64,000 nt of DNA, from contig NZ_CP062260.1 in the NCBI RefSeq assembly GCF_014863545.1, forward strand, positions 868,001 to 932,000. The letters run 5' to 3'. The position numbers were made by a program, and so were the translations under genes. The notes below the pieces were generated by a model. It saw nothing but the letters and a program-made list of their open reading frames with translations, did not search any database and was not told the DNA's origin. The stretch comes from Paenibacillus sp. JNUCC32 (GTDB lineage: Bacteria; Bacillota; Bacilli; Paenibacillales; Paenibacillaceae). This document shows positions 9,754-18,016 of this stretch, in pieces. How positions within the stretch are numbered: the first letter of the stretch is position 1; each line of letters starts with the position of its first letter.

Positions 9754-10710
9754 ATGATGATCTGGAGCAAAGGGATGCTGGATGGATATGAGGTTTGGAA
9801 AGGGCGCACGGAGGTGATGGAGATGGTCGTGGTACCTGAACTCGGAAGCAGGGTCATCTCGCTTCGCAATCGAATGACAGGCCGGGAATGGCTGGTGCAG
9901 CCTGCTGGAGTTCTGGAAAAGAATGGGTATGCAAGCTCCTTCGGAAAGCGGGACTGCAGCGGCTGGGACGAAATGTTTCCAACGATCAATGTCTGCCGGT
10001 ATCCCGCGCATCCATGGGAAGGAACGGAGCTTCCGGATCATGGCGAGGTATGGTCCATTCCATGGAAGGCGCACAGCGAGGAAGAACAGCTTCACTGCAG
10101 CGTGCAGGGAATCCGAATTCCTTATCGGCTGCGCAAAACCTACTCCTTCCCCCGTGAAGATACCTTACGGATCGATTATGCCGTTCATAATGCGAGTCCG
10201 TTCTCATTCTCTTTCCTATGGGCTGCGCATCCGTTGTTTCAAATCGATGAAGGCGCAGAGATTATCGTTCCACACGAGCTGAGGGAGATCATCGTATCGT
10301 ACTCGGCGAACGGTCGATTGGGAGAATCCGGCGATATTCGGAAATGGCCGCAGCCATGGGAGGAACACCCCCATGTCCGCTTGAATCGTACCGCCAGCAG
10401 GCTTGAAGCATCGGCGGAGAAGTTTTATTTTGCTGGTGAGCTGCCGGAGGGGACAGCATCCATTTACGATCCGGTTGCAGGTGAAGGACTACGCATGATG
10501 TTTCCTAAAGAGCAGGTGCCTTATCTAGCGATATGGGCGAACTATGGCGGCTATCAGGGACAGTATCATCTTGCGCTTGAGCCTGCGACGGGGCTGCTCG
10601 ATGATCTCTCGTATGCCATGCATCGTCAGGCAGCGGCCGAAGTGCCGGCCGGCGGCACGTATACGTGGTACCTTGAGATTAGCTGGATTAACGGCAGAAG
10701 AACGAAGTGA
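9754..10710 (+). CDS. Aldose 1-epimerase-like (galactose mutarotase-fold) protein
   Basis: About 318 residues. The reading frame is open far upstream into the preceding gene, but GGAGGGGG at 9740-9747 places the start at the ATG at 9754 (or 9757); the ATG at 9748 is too close. Features of the aldose epimerase/mutarotase fold: VVVPELGSRVISL near the N-terminus, SGWDEMFPTIN, PDHGEVWSIPW, a central His in WAAHPLF, and LALEPATG near the C-terminus, the usual site of the catalytic Glu. It probably interconverts or binds a sugar. It is probably co-expressed with the DUF5107/TPR protein, whose N-terminal part appears to have a related fold. The exact substrate is not visible. Confidence 0.82.
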   Translation: MMIWSKGMLDGYEVWKGRTEVMEMVVVPELGSRVISLRNRMTGREWLVQPAGVLEKNGYASSFGKRDCSGWDEMFPTINVCRYPAHPWEGTELPDHGEVWSIPWKAHSEEEQLHCSVQGIRIPYRLRKTYSFPREDTLRIDYAVHNASPFSFSFLWAAHPLFQIDEGAEIIVPHELREIIVSYSANGRLGESGDIRKWPQPWEEHPHVRLNRTASRLEASAEKFYFAGELPEGTASIYDPVAGEGLRMMFPKEQVPYLAIWANYGGYQGQYHLALEPATGLLDDLSYAMHRQAAAEVPAGGTYTWYLEISWINGRRTK

Positions 10711-10743
10711 AGTCTTCTTGATCGACAGTGGACCGGCAATCGC

Positions 10744-11496
10744 TTAAGCATAAGCCAATTCACGAATGCGCTGGTTGGGATTGTCCGTAAATAATCCGCC
10801 GTGGTAACAGATCACGTTGCGGATATCATAGTGAGTGAGCTTCTGCAAGGAGAGCCGGGCGAACGCCAAATCAAAAGTAGTTGCCGGATCCGGCCCGATC
10901 AGTTGCCCCTCTCTGACGTTCAGCGCATCCGCTGCAATCAGGGTTTTGCTTGGTATATGATATAAACTGGTGTGGCCGGGGGTATGGCCCGGCGTATGGA
11001 TCGCGATGATACCGCCGCCAAACGGCAGCTCTTCGCCGTCGCGCAACATGCGGTTCACGGGTGCTGAGGGCGGGTTCTCCAGCGTGTGTTTAAACGCGTT
11101 CCTCCACTCCGGCGGCACGTTATCCGGCAACGAAGCCAGCGCTTGCGCGATAGCCTCGGGCGATAATTTGACAAGCCTTGTATCTCCTTCGATATAAGGC
11201 TTTTCGATTTCGCTGGCGAAGACTTCCGGGGCTTGTTTGCAGTGCTGGATAATAGCTGGCAAACTGCCGATATGATCCAAATCCTGGTGTGTTATAATAA
11301 TTTTGCTTACATCCTGAACGGAAAAGCCGCAGTCCGATATCTGCTCCTGAATCAGCGGGAGCTGACCGGGATAGCCAGTATCGACAAGCACCCGATTCTG
11401 ATGATCCCAGAGGAATGTCGGGTGGATCGTTTCGGTACGTCCCATCATGGCTGCGGAAATTTCCAGCATGGCAATGCCTTGATCGATTAGTAGCAT
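10744..11496 (-). CDS. MBL-fold metallo-hydrolase
   Basis: A 250-residue metallo-beta-lactamase-fold hydrolase. Metal-site motifs are THQDLDH (HxDxDH, with Asp where the canonical HxHxDH has its second His) and HTPGHTPGHTSLY. A C-terminal CYHGG supplies the last His ligand. The overall pattern resembles lactonase/glyoxalase-II-like hydrolases, but the substrate cannot be told. The ATG start follows GGAGGT eight bases upstream. It is a single-gene unit, convergent with the epimerase gene, and driven by a clear sigma-A promoter at 11610-11638. Confidence 0.88.
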   Translation of the reverse strand: MLLIDQGIAMLEISAAMMGRTETIHPTFLWDHQNRVLVDTGYPGQLPLIQEQISDCGFSVQDVSKIIITHQDLDHIGSLPAIIQHCKQAPEVFASEIEKPYIEGDTRLVKLSPEAIAQALASLPDNVPPEWRNAFKHTLENPPSAPVNRMLRDGEELPFGGGIIAIHTPGHTPGHTSLYHIPSKTLIAADALNVREGQLIGPDPATTFDLAFARLSLQKLTHYDIRNVICYHGGLFTDNPNQRIRELAYA

Positions 11497-11609
11497 GTTT
11501 ACATACCTCCACTATATTGGAATGTCTTCTCCCAAATTCAATGTCCAGAGAAGAACGAGCAGAAGTAGATTATCAAATCAACAAACCTTTGTAAACAGAA
11601 AAATATTTT

Positions 11610-11638
11610 ATTATAACATAAAAATAATTATTTGTCAA
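11610..11638 (-). promoter_or_regulatory. Sigma-A promoter for the MBL hydrolase gene
   Basis: Read on the minus strand, TTGACA is followed after exactly 17 bases by TATAAT, a perfect consensus. It lies about 115 bases upstream of the MBL start in an AT-rich stretch. Nothing else is seen in this 336-base intergenic region apart from the ABC-gene promoter at its other end. Confidence 0.78.
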
Positions 11639-11749
11639 TATTTAATTTATGAAACTAAAATCCTCGTTTAGGCATGAAATGTCCTGCCTGGCATACTTCG
11701 CATGATTCCAAGTCGTAGGCGGATCACAAGGCGGGGTTTCATCTCCCTA

Positions 11750-11777
11750 TTGAGGAATATGTAATTGCTGGTATAAT
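11750..11777 (+). promoter_or_regulatory. Promoter for the orphan ABC ATPase gene
   Basis: TTGAGG, 16 bases, TATAAT, with an extended -10 (TGGTATAAT). It lies about 55 bases upstream of the ABC ATPase start. Confidence 0.65.
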
Positions 11778-11832
11778 CCTTGAAAAGAGAAACGAAATGG
11801 CGCAGCAGATTGAAGAAGGAGAGGGAGCGGCA

Positions 11833-12621
11833 ATGAGCACGATGATTGAACTGAATGACGTAACCTGGAGACGGGAGCAAAAGACCGTTCTTACAGGCGT
11901 GGATTGGACCGTGCAGCAAGGGGAGCATTGGGCGGTGCTCGGACTGAACGGCTCCGGGAAGACAACCATTTTGAATATGATTAACGGTTACATCTGGCCG
12001 ACCAGCGGCACGGTTTCGGTGCTCGGGCATCGCTTTGGCAGGGTGGATTTAAGAGAACTGCGTAAATCGATAGGCTGGGTCAGCTCCTCGCTGCAGGAAA
12101 GAATCCGCCCGAGCGAATCCACGCTGGACGTCGTGATTAGCGGCAAACACGCCTCGATCGGACTGTATCAGAAGGTGGATGAAGCAGACCGGGAACGGGC
12201 CGAGCAGCTGATGAAGGATTTTAATTGTATTCATCTGCTGGGGCGTACATATGAAACTTGTTCGCAAGGGGAGAAGCAGAAGCTGCTGATCGCCCGGGCC
12301 CTCATGGCTTCGCCAAGGCTGTTGATACTGGACGAGGCCTGCAACGGACTGGATTTTCTGTCGAGGGAAGCGCTGCTGTCCAGCATTACGGCACTGGCTT
12401 CAAAGCCCGATGCGCCGACCTTGCTGTTCGTTACGCATCATATCGAAGAAATCCTGCCGATTTTCTCGCACTCCTTGCTCATCCGCCGGGGCACCGTCTT
12501 CGGAAAGGGACGTTCCCGGGACATGCTGACCAGCGACAATTTGACCTCGTTCTTTGAGACGCCGGTCGAGGTGAGCTGGCAGAATGATCGGGCATGGATG
12601 TCCATTCCGGACTTGAAATAG
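11833..12621 (+). CDS. ABC transporter ATP-binding protein, YlmA-like
   Basis: A 262-residue ABC ATPase. Walker A (GLNGSGKTT) spans residues 37-45; the signature is CSQGEKQK; Walker B is LLILDEACNGLD; the H-loop is FVTHH. The start at 11833 follows AAGGAGAG; the frame extends to 11797 but without an RBS. Length and motifs match B. subtilis YlmA and the ModF-like group, single ATPases with no known partner. No permease or binding-protein gene is adjacent, so what it energises, or whether it transports at all, is unknown. Confidence 0.88.
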   Translation: MSTMIELNDVTWRREQKTVLTGVDWTVQQGEHWAVLGLNGSGKTTILNMINGYIWPTSGTVSVLGHRFGRVDLRELRKSIGWVSSSLQERIRPSESTLDVVISGKHASIGLYQKVDEADRERAEQLMKDFNCIHLLGRTYETCSQGEKQKLLIARALMASPRLLILDEACNGLDFLSREALLSSITALASKPDAPTLLFVTHHIEEILPIFSHSLLIRRGTVFGKGRSRDMLTSDNLTSFFETPVEVSWQNDRAWMSIPDLK

Positions 12622-12667
12622 AAGCTTTGCGTCCGACAATATTCATGGCCTGGGAGAGTGGATAGAT

Positions 12668-13747
12668 GTGCTAAGTCACACCATAGCGAATCAACGGCTC
12701 TACAATCAGCGCATAACAGGGATGAAGCATGTGAGCCCGGTAGAAGCAGTAAGAGAATTAGGCGCTGTTCAGGCACAGGATTACCACCAAGCGGTATGGG
12801 GAATCGGTCTCCGTACGCAGTCCGCCAAGATATCCGATGTGGAGCAGGCCGTGATCGATCGCAAAATCGTGCTGACTTGGCCGATGCGCGGAACGATTTT
12901 CTTCGTGCCTGCGGAGGATGCCAAGTGGATGCTGAGGCTGACGGCATCGCGGTTGCACACGAATGATAAGAAGAAGCAGGCCGAACTTGAGCTTGACGAA
13001 GGTACGCTCCATCAATGCCGTACGATCATTGGCAACGCGCTGAGAGGCTGTTCACCCGTATCCCGACCCAGACTGATGGAGCTGCTGGAGGAAGCGGGGA
13101 TCAGCACCAAGAATGGCCGCGGCTATTACATTCTCGGATATTTGGGGCGGACCGGCATGATCTGTTTCGGCCCGCATGAAGGCAAACAGCAAAGCTTCGT
13201 GCTGCTCGACGAGTGGGTCCCGAATTCAAGGGAGCTATCGCTAGAAGAATCGCTGGCGGAGCTTGCGCTCCGCTATTTTACAGGTCATGGGCCTGCAACG
13301 ATCCAGGATTTTGCATGGTGGGTCGGATTAACGCTGACAGAAGCTAAACGAGGCTTTGAGGCCGTCCGATCCAATCTTCGTTTAGATTTTGTCAACGGCA
13401 CGGAATACTGGAGCTCTGTTACTGGGCCATCCGCGTCCGCTGATACGGATTCGGCGGTTCTGCTTCCGGGATTTGATGAATATTACTTGGGGTACAAGGA
13501 TCGCAGCGCAATTATCGAGTCAGAGCATGATGCCAAAATCGCTCCCTTTCGCAACGGGGTTTTCCAACCCATCATGGTCGCAGGGGGAGAAGTGGTCGGT
13601 ATCTGGAAGCGGGAGATCAAGCGCAGCGGCATCGAAATCACGTTAAGCCCGTTCTCGCCGCTTGGCGATCGAGAAGAGAAGTTTCGGGAGGCGGCTAAAC
13701 ATTACAGTGATTTCATGGGCCTGCCGATTACACGAATAGAATCATGA
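12668..13747 (+). CDS. Winged-helix HTH_42 family protein (AlkZ/YcaQ-like DNA glycosylase superfamily)
   Basis: 359 residues with the HTH_42 (winged helix DNA-binding) family pattern. Near the N-terminus is AVQAQD with Gln35 and Gln37, matching the Q-x-Q motif that is catalytic in AlkZ and YcaQ, the glycosylases that unhook DNA crosslinks or azinomycin adducts. Other family stretches are TWPMRGTIFFV and LLPGFDEYYLGYKDR. Catalysis is inferred from family and motif only; many members are uncharacterised. The GTG start (GTGCTAAGT) follows GGGAGAG. It lies 46 bases behind the orphan ABC ATPase and 20 bases before a DinB gene, so the three may be co-transcribed. Confidence 0.8.
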   Translation: MLSHTIANQRLYNQRITGMKHVSPVEAVRELGAVQAQDYHQAVWGIGLRTQSAKISDVEQAVIDRKIVLTWPMRGTIFFVPAEDAKWMLRLTASRLHTNDKKKQAELELDEGTLHQCRTIIGNALRGCSPVSRPRLMELLEEAGISTKNGRGYYILGYLGRTGMICFGPHEGKQQSFVLLDEWVPNSRELSLEESLAELALRYFTGHGPATIQDFAWWVGLTLTEAKRGFEAVRSNLRLDFVNGTEYWSSVTGPSASADTDSAVLLPGFDEYYLGYKDRSAIIESEHDAKIAPFRNGVFQPIMVAGGEVVGIWKREIKRSGIEITLSPFSPLGDREEKFREAAKHYSDFMGLPITRIES

Positions 13748-13767
13748 ACGAGAAGGAGGAATAACGC

Positions 13768-14211
13768 ATGGAATCCATTATGAAGCTAGAATCTTTGATC
13801 TCTGAAGTAACGGAGATTGTAACGGCAATCGACGAGGTGGAATTCAATCTGAAGCTTACGCCTGATAAATGGTCCAAGAAGGAGATCCTGGGCCATCTGT
13901 GCGATTCGGCGGTCAATAACCATATCCGGTTTGTGAAAATATTGGTGTCGGATTACCCTATCGCGATTCAAGGTTACGCGCAGAACGATTGGGTCCGGGT
14001 GAACGATTACCAGAATCGATATGATCAATCGGATGTCCTGGCACTGTGGCAGCAGGTTAACCGGATGATTCTGCGGGTCATGCAAAGAGCCGATTCATCC
14101 GACTTCCAGAAGAAATGCGTGCTGCCCGATAAAACGGAGGTCACGCTGGAGTGGTTGTTTAACGATTATGTTGATCACCTGATCCATCATTTGGAGCAAA
14201 TCGAGCTTTGA
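13768..14211 (+). CDS. DinB family protein
   Basis: A 147-residue four-helix-bundle protein of the DinB/YfiT superfamily. The conserved pattern is KWSKKEILGHLCDSA near the N-terminus and YVDHLIHHLEQI at the C-terminus, whose His residues form the metal site. Family members are metal-dependent thiol transferases (bacillithiol or mycothiol) or have unknown roles. The ATG follows GAAGGAGGAATAACGC. It directly follows the HTH_42 gene, probably in one transcript. Confidence 0.85.
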   Translation: MESIMKLESLISEVTEIVTAIDEVEFNLKLTPDKWSKKEILGHLCDSAVNNHIRFVKILVSDYPIAIQGYAQNDWVRVNDYQNRYDQSDVLALWQQVNRMILRVMQRADSSDFQKKCVLPDKTEVTLEWLFNDYVDHLIHHLEQIEL

Positions 14212-14259
14212 TGCCTGCGGTAAAAATAAGCGCATGACTGAAACGGAAGGTGTCCCTCC

Positions 14260-14598
14260 ATGTTCAAAGTACTGAATCTCGCCCTCCGATTTATGTTGGA
14301 ATTGATTCTGTTATTTTCGATAGGTTACTGGGGCTTTCATTATGGCACTGGGCTCTTGGCACAGGCAGTTCTCGGGATCGGATTGCCGCTGCTGGCAGCC
14401 GTCATCTGGGGCATGACCATATCGCCGAAGGCAAGGGTCAAGCTGCCGCTTGCCGTCGTGCTGCTTATTGAATTCTTCATTTTTGCGACCGCGGTTGCTT
14501 GCCTGATCGACTCTGGTTTAATAACCTTTGCCATCGTGTTCGCTATCGTGGCTATGGCCAACCGCTTCTTTGTGATCAAGTGGAGGATGCAGCCATAG
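14260..14598 (+). CDS. DUF2568 (YrdB-like) membrane protein
   Basis: 112 residues with four hydrophobic segments (about 8-25, 30-50, 62-85 and 88-105) and the internal MTISPKAR loop typical of YrdB/DUF2568 proteins. Function unknown. The ATG follows GGAAGGTG. It lies 48 bases behind the DinB gene, and a terminator follows about 55 bases after its stop. Confidence 0.82.
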   Translation: MFKVLNLALRFMLELILLFSIGYWGFHYGTGLLAQAVLGIGLPLLAAVIWGMTISPKARVKLPLAVVLLIEFFIFATAVACLIDSGLITFAIVFAIVAMANRFFVIKWRMQP

Positions 14599-14615
14599 TA
14601 TATTGAAAGTGCGCA

Positions 14616-14631
14616 TTATGCAATTGCATAA
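14616..14631. repeat. Perfect 16-bp palindrome TTATGCAATTGCATAA
   Basis: A perfect inverted repeat with no loop lies in the gap between the YrdB-like gene and its terminator. The form suits a dimeric regulator site more than an RNA hairpin. No nearby regulator can be assigned. Confidence 0.4.
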
Positions 14632-14652
14632 CACATTTATAAGCTCATGCGA

Positions 14653-14695
14653 AAGACGGCCCCTCATCTGGTTGACAGATGGAGGCGGTCTTTTT
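14653..14695 (+). terminator. Intrinsic terminator after the YrdB-like gene
   Basis: AAGAC...CCTC.ATCT pairs with AGATGGAGG...GTCTT across a short loop, followed by five T. The rest of the 273-base gap to the next gene holds no convincing ORF. Confidence 0.7.
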
Positions 14696-14871
14696 GTATT
14701 GGATCCAGGTGCAGGTTAAAAGACGATTTAAAGTCACGTCCTTTAGTCGAACAGGATGATATGATGATTGAAAGAAAAGCCTATGTCCGGCAGCTGGATA
14801 TCTTCAGTAATGTAGTGAGTGGAAAATCAGCGTGATCATCTAAAATGCTGAAGGTAAAGGAGAATGAACTT

Positions 14872-15789
14872 ATGACTATGAAGATCGGTATGATTGGTTT
14901 GGATACATCCCATGTTTCCATTTTCGCGAAAATGCTCCATGACAAGGCGCATGCATATTACGTTCCTGGTGCACGGGTGACGGCGGCTTTTCCCGGAGGG
15001 TCGCCGGACTTTGAGCTGAGCATAAACCGAGTGGAGGGATATACAAAGGAACTCGCGGCATGGGGAACGGAGATATTGGAGAGTCCGGAAGACGTGGCCA
15101 AACAGGTCGATGCCGTCATGCTGGAAGCGGTGGACGGAAGGTCGCATCTGTCTTTATTTCGCGCGATTGCTCCTTATTGCAAACAGGTATTTATTGATAA
15201 GCCGTTTGCGGTGAGCAGTAAGGACGCAAGGGAAATTGCCGAATTGGCGGAGCAGTATCAGGTGACCGTTATGAGTTGCTCGTCTCTCCGGTATGCTCAA
15301 GGATTACAGGATGAATTGGCTCGGGGCGGGGCGGATAATATCATTGGCGTGGATTGCGCAGGACCGCTTCCCCTTCAACCTACGCAGCCGGGATTTTTCT
15401 GGTACGGCATTCATGCGGCTGAAATGCTGTACCGTGTTCTTGGACCCGGATGCGTAAGCGTCCATGTAGCCGCAACGGAGCTGCACGAGGTGTTAACGGC
15501 GGTTTGGAATGACGGGAGGATCGGAACGATACGGGGCAATCGGGCAGGCAACGACCGCTTCGGGTTGACCGTTCATCGCGCGGAGGCCAGCAGCTTCGTG
15601 GACATCATGGAGCACCCCAAGCCCTATTATGCCAGTCTGCTGGATCAGATCATGAAGATGTTCACGACGGGGGTTTCCGATGTTCCCTTATCCGAAACGC
15701 TGGAGATCGTTCGTTTTCTGGAGGCGGCGAATGTTTCCCGCGAAACGGGAGAAAACGTGAGACTGGATGATAGCGATCGAAGTGAATGA
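14872..15789 (+). CDS. Gfo/Idh/MocA family oxidoreductase
   Basis: About 305 residues. The start at 14872 follows AAAGGAG nine bases upstream; an upstream in-frame ATG at 14845 lacks an RBS. The N-terminal Rossmann strand reads IGMIGLDTSH, a variant of GxGxxG seen in one Gfo/Idh/MocA subgroup, and the catalytic region carries IDKPFAVS in place of the usual EKP. These enzymes use NAD(P) to oxidise sugars or similar polyols; the substrate is unknown. It appears as a single-gene unit. Confidence 0.82.
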   Translation: MTMKIGMIGLDTSHVSIFAKMLHDKAHAYYVPGARVTAAFPGGSPDFELSINRVEGYTKELAAWGTEILESPEDVAKQVDAVMLEAVDGRSHLSLFRAIAPYCKQVFIDKPFAVSSKDAREIAELAEQYQVTVMSCSSLRYAQGLQDELARGGADNIIGVDCAGPLPLQPTQPGFFWYGIHAAEMLYRVLGPGCVSVHVAATELHEVLTAVWNDGRIGTIRGNRAGNDRFGLTVHRAEASSFVDIMEHPKPYYASLLDQIMKMFTTGVSDVPLSETLEIVRFLEAANVSRETGENVRLDDSDRSE

Positions 15790-15928
15790 TAGCAGAACAA
15801 ACACGGGATATACTGACTAGCGATATACTGAGGAAAGGATGCATCATATTTCCATATCGGCCGCGTTGATTGTATGATAGACAGATCAAGTACGTTCGGC
15901 CGTTTTTTGTAAGCCGGGAGAGGTGGTT

Positions 15929-16408
15929 ATGATGACGTATCACATTCGGGTGAGACCGACAGCCTTGGTTCTGAGGGATGAGTCTGTGTTATTAGTCGAG
16001 TATGTAGATGAGAAAGGATTGCATTATAATTTGCCAGGGGGCGGGGCCGAGCCGGGGGAGTCGATCGTGGAGGGAGCCTTGAGGGAATTGCGTGAGGAAA
16101 CCACGCTGGAGGCGCAGGTGGGGCCTGTCGCATTCGTGTACGAGTATGCTCCGCATAAACAGTCCAGAGATAACATATCGGGCATCCATACGTTATACAT
16201 CGTGTTCGAATGTTATCCGCTTGAAGGGTCATTTCCGAAGCTTCCGGCCGTGCCAGATCCGAATCAAACCGATGTGAAATGGATACCGCTCGAGCAGCTG
16301 GACGACATTATTTTGTATCCGAATATTAAGAAACACATCAGACAGTACGCTATGGGTCGCAGAAATATTGAAATGATCGAGGATTTTGTCTTGGACAAAT
16401 ATTCGTGA
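15929..16408 (+). CDS. Nudix hydrolase
   Basis: About 159 residues. The Nudix box reads GGAEPGE, seven residues, RELREETTL; the usual Gly near its end is a Thr. This loop still carries the metal-binding Glu residues. The enzyme probably hydrolyses a nucleoside diphosphate linked to another group; the substrate is unknown. Starts at 15923 (GTG), 15929 and 15932 are possible; 15929 is best spaced from GGGAGAGG. A strong terminator follows the gene. Confidence 0.85.
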   Translation: MMTYHIRVRPTALVLRDESVLLVEYVDEKGLHYNLPGGGAEPGESIVEGALRELREETTLEAQVGPVAFVYEYAPHKQSRDNISGIHTLYIVFECYPLEGSFPKLPAVPDPNQTDVKWIPLEQLDDIILYPNIKKHIRQYAMGRRNIEMIEDFVLDKYS

Positions 16409-16485
16409 ATTGCTGGGAGTCGTCAGGAAATGGAGGAGCGGATAGCTGCATAATCCGGCCAACGGCACAATAGTGTATAACAAGC

Positions 16486-16531
16486 AGAAAGGAATGGCTT
16501 CACTACAACGTAGGAAGTCATTCCTTTCTTT
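16486..16531 (+). terminator. Intrinsic terminator after the Nudix gene
   Basis: A 16-bp stem (AGAAAGGAATGGCTTC with GAAGTCATTCCTTTCT, one mismatch) is followed by a short T-rich tail. The surrounding 278-base gap has no other gene I can support. Confidence 0.8.
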
Positions 16532-16686
16532 TATGTGGCGAATGTTGTTGCGTGTAAAGGTTATTTACTCCTTGGTATGATGACAACGGAATGGGGAAAA
16601 GCGGAAAAACTATTGTTCGATCGGGAACCGAAGCTTACAATGATATCAGGTATTTGGAAAATGTTGTGTGGAAAGAGAGGCGTTCG

Positions 16687-16974
16687 ATGAACCATAAAAC
16701 GATGGGTATGATATTTATCTGCATTTCGGTGTTCTTGTATGCTGTCCGGTATCTGGCAGCTGCCATATTCGGATCCAACTTGACGTCATGGAGCAAAGAG
16801 ATGTTTGATTCGATGTTGACCTATGTAGGCAAAGGCCCGCTGGTATTAAGCTGGATCAGCCTGATTGTCGGCATCTTGTGTTTCTTAGGTCCGAGCATCG
16901 GCAAATGGAATTCGGAAGATTTGAATAAGATCAAGAAGAACTGGAAGGAATTCGATCCGCCTAATAACAAATGA
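16687..16974 (+). CDS. Small two-TM membrane protein, unknown function
   Basis: 95 residues beginning MNHKTMGMIF at the ATG at 16687. The frame is open from 16591, but the first membrane helix begins directly after this Met. Two hydrophobic segments (about 8-28 and 54-73) flank an outer loop, and a charged tail (LNKIKKNWKEF) follows. I do not recognise a family. It lies about 55 bases before the RDD gene and may be co-transcribed with it. Confidence 0.6.
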   Translation: MNHKTMGMIFICISVFLYAVRYLAAAIFGSNLTSWSKEMFDSMLTYVGKGPLVLSWISLIVGILCFLGPSIGKWNSEDLNKIKKNWKEFDPPNNK

Positions 16975-17028
16975 AGTGTCGGCAGGAAGTCTTTTTTGAG
17001 TATGGAGTGAATTCAAGGGGGAGTCGAG

Positions 17029-17433
17029 ATGACCGATAACCAAGTGGCCGGCTTTTGGATCAGGCTAGGGGCCAACATTCTGGATGGACTTATTGTGTCG
17101 CTTCCGCTAACGATCATAGCTGGACTTATCACGGGGAATTATGAGAATGAGCCGATCAGTAACTTGATATTTGGTTTATACGGTATCCTGGTGCCGGTGT
17201 ATTGGAATGGGTATACGATCGGTAAGCGCATGTGCGGCATTCGTATCCGCAAATTCGATTTTCTTGAGCCGCCGGGCCTCGGGACGATGCTGCTTCGGAA
17301 TCTCGTGGCGGGTATCGTATACGCGTTAACGTTAGGAATCGGGCTTATTGTGAGCATTTTTATGGTTGCGCTGCGCGAGGATAAACGTTCGCTGCACGAT
17401 TTTATCGCCGGTACGGAAGTTGTATATGATTAG
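17029..17433 (+). CDS. RDD family membrane protein
   Basis: 134 residues with the RDD-family pattern: FWIRLGANILDGL at the start with its Arg and Asp, three hydrophobic segments, GKRMCGIRI after the second helix, and a terminal DKRSLHDFIAGTEVV. RDD proteins are small integral membrane proteins; some affect ion homeostasis, most are uncharacterised. The ATG follows AAGGGGGAG. A lipoprotein gene starts 23 bases downstream. Confidence 0.88.
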   Translation: MTDNQVAGFWIRLGANILDGLIVSLPLTIIAGLITGNYENEPISNLIFGLYGILVPVYWNGYTIGKRMCGIRIRKFDFLEPPGLGTMLLRNLVAGIVYALTLGIGLIVSIFMVALREDKRSLHDFIAGTEVVYD

Positions 17434-17456
17434 GGAATGAAGGGGTTAACAAGGAT

Positions 17457-18014
17457 ATGCGAGTAAGTATCAGCGGAAGGCTAATGCTCACCATGATTGC
17501 TACCATGTTATTGATGGCTGGGTGCCATGGACAGAGAAGTAATGATTTCAATGAAGCACAAACTTTGACGGAGGAAGCCCGCAAAGCCGCTGAGATCAAA
17601 TACATGCAAGTTCCGTACACGCAGCTCCTATATACCAAAACGGCTCCGGAATTCACCTGGGAGCACCGTTCGGTTGAGCACCTTGATCCGGATACTCAAC
17701 AGCTTTATGATGACGGCATAAATAGGGCTCCGGGAGGATGGGTGCTTAAGGAAACGGATCAGGAAATTTATCTGTTGGTCAGCGGGGGGCAGCTTCCTTC
17801 GGCAAAAGGTTTTCGGATTGCATCCTTGAAGATGACCGACCAAAAGATAGGGGATCAAAAGAATCATCTATACATCACTTTATCTTCTTATGAGGATGAT
17901 GGGACAGAGGGTTACCCCGGCCAGGCAAGCGTCACATCCTTGGTCGCCATACGCAAATCAGGATTACCTAGCGGAGCAGCCATTCATGGCGTTACCATGA
18001 TGGGAGTTGATTAG
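17457..18014 (+). CDS. Putative lipoprotein, possibly PrcB-like C-terminal domain
   Basis: 185 residues. The signal peptide ends in a lipobox-like LMAGC (Cys about residue 23), so it is probably anchored outside the membrane. The C-terminal part (LVSGGQLPSAKGFRI ... LYITLSSYEDDG) weakly resembles the PrcB C-terminal domain of protease-associated proteins; this is a guess from pattern only. It follows the RDD gene closely, and the HAD gene begins almost at its stop codon, so the three probably share a transcript. Confidence 0.6.
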   Translation: MRVSISGRLMLTMIATMLLMAGCHGQRSNDFNEAQTLTEEARKAAEIKYMQVPYTQLLYTKTAPEFTWEHRSVEHLDPDTQQLYDDGINRAPGGWVLKETDQEIYLLVSGGQLPSAKGFRIASLKMTDQKIGDQKNHLYITLSSYEDDGTEGYPGQASVTSLVAIRKSGLPSGAAIHGVTMMGVD

Positions 18015-18016
18015 AT

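Noticed and set aside
14647..14835. 62-codon ORF near the YrdB-like gene
   Set aside because: It includes the terminator hairpin and shows no protein-like pattern or RBS.
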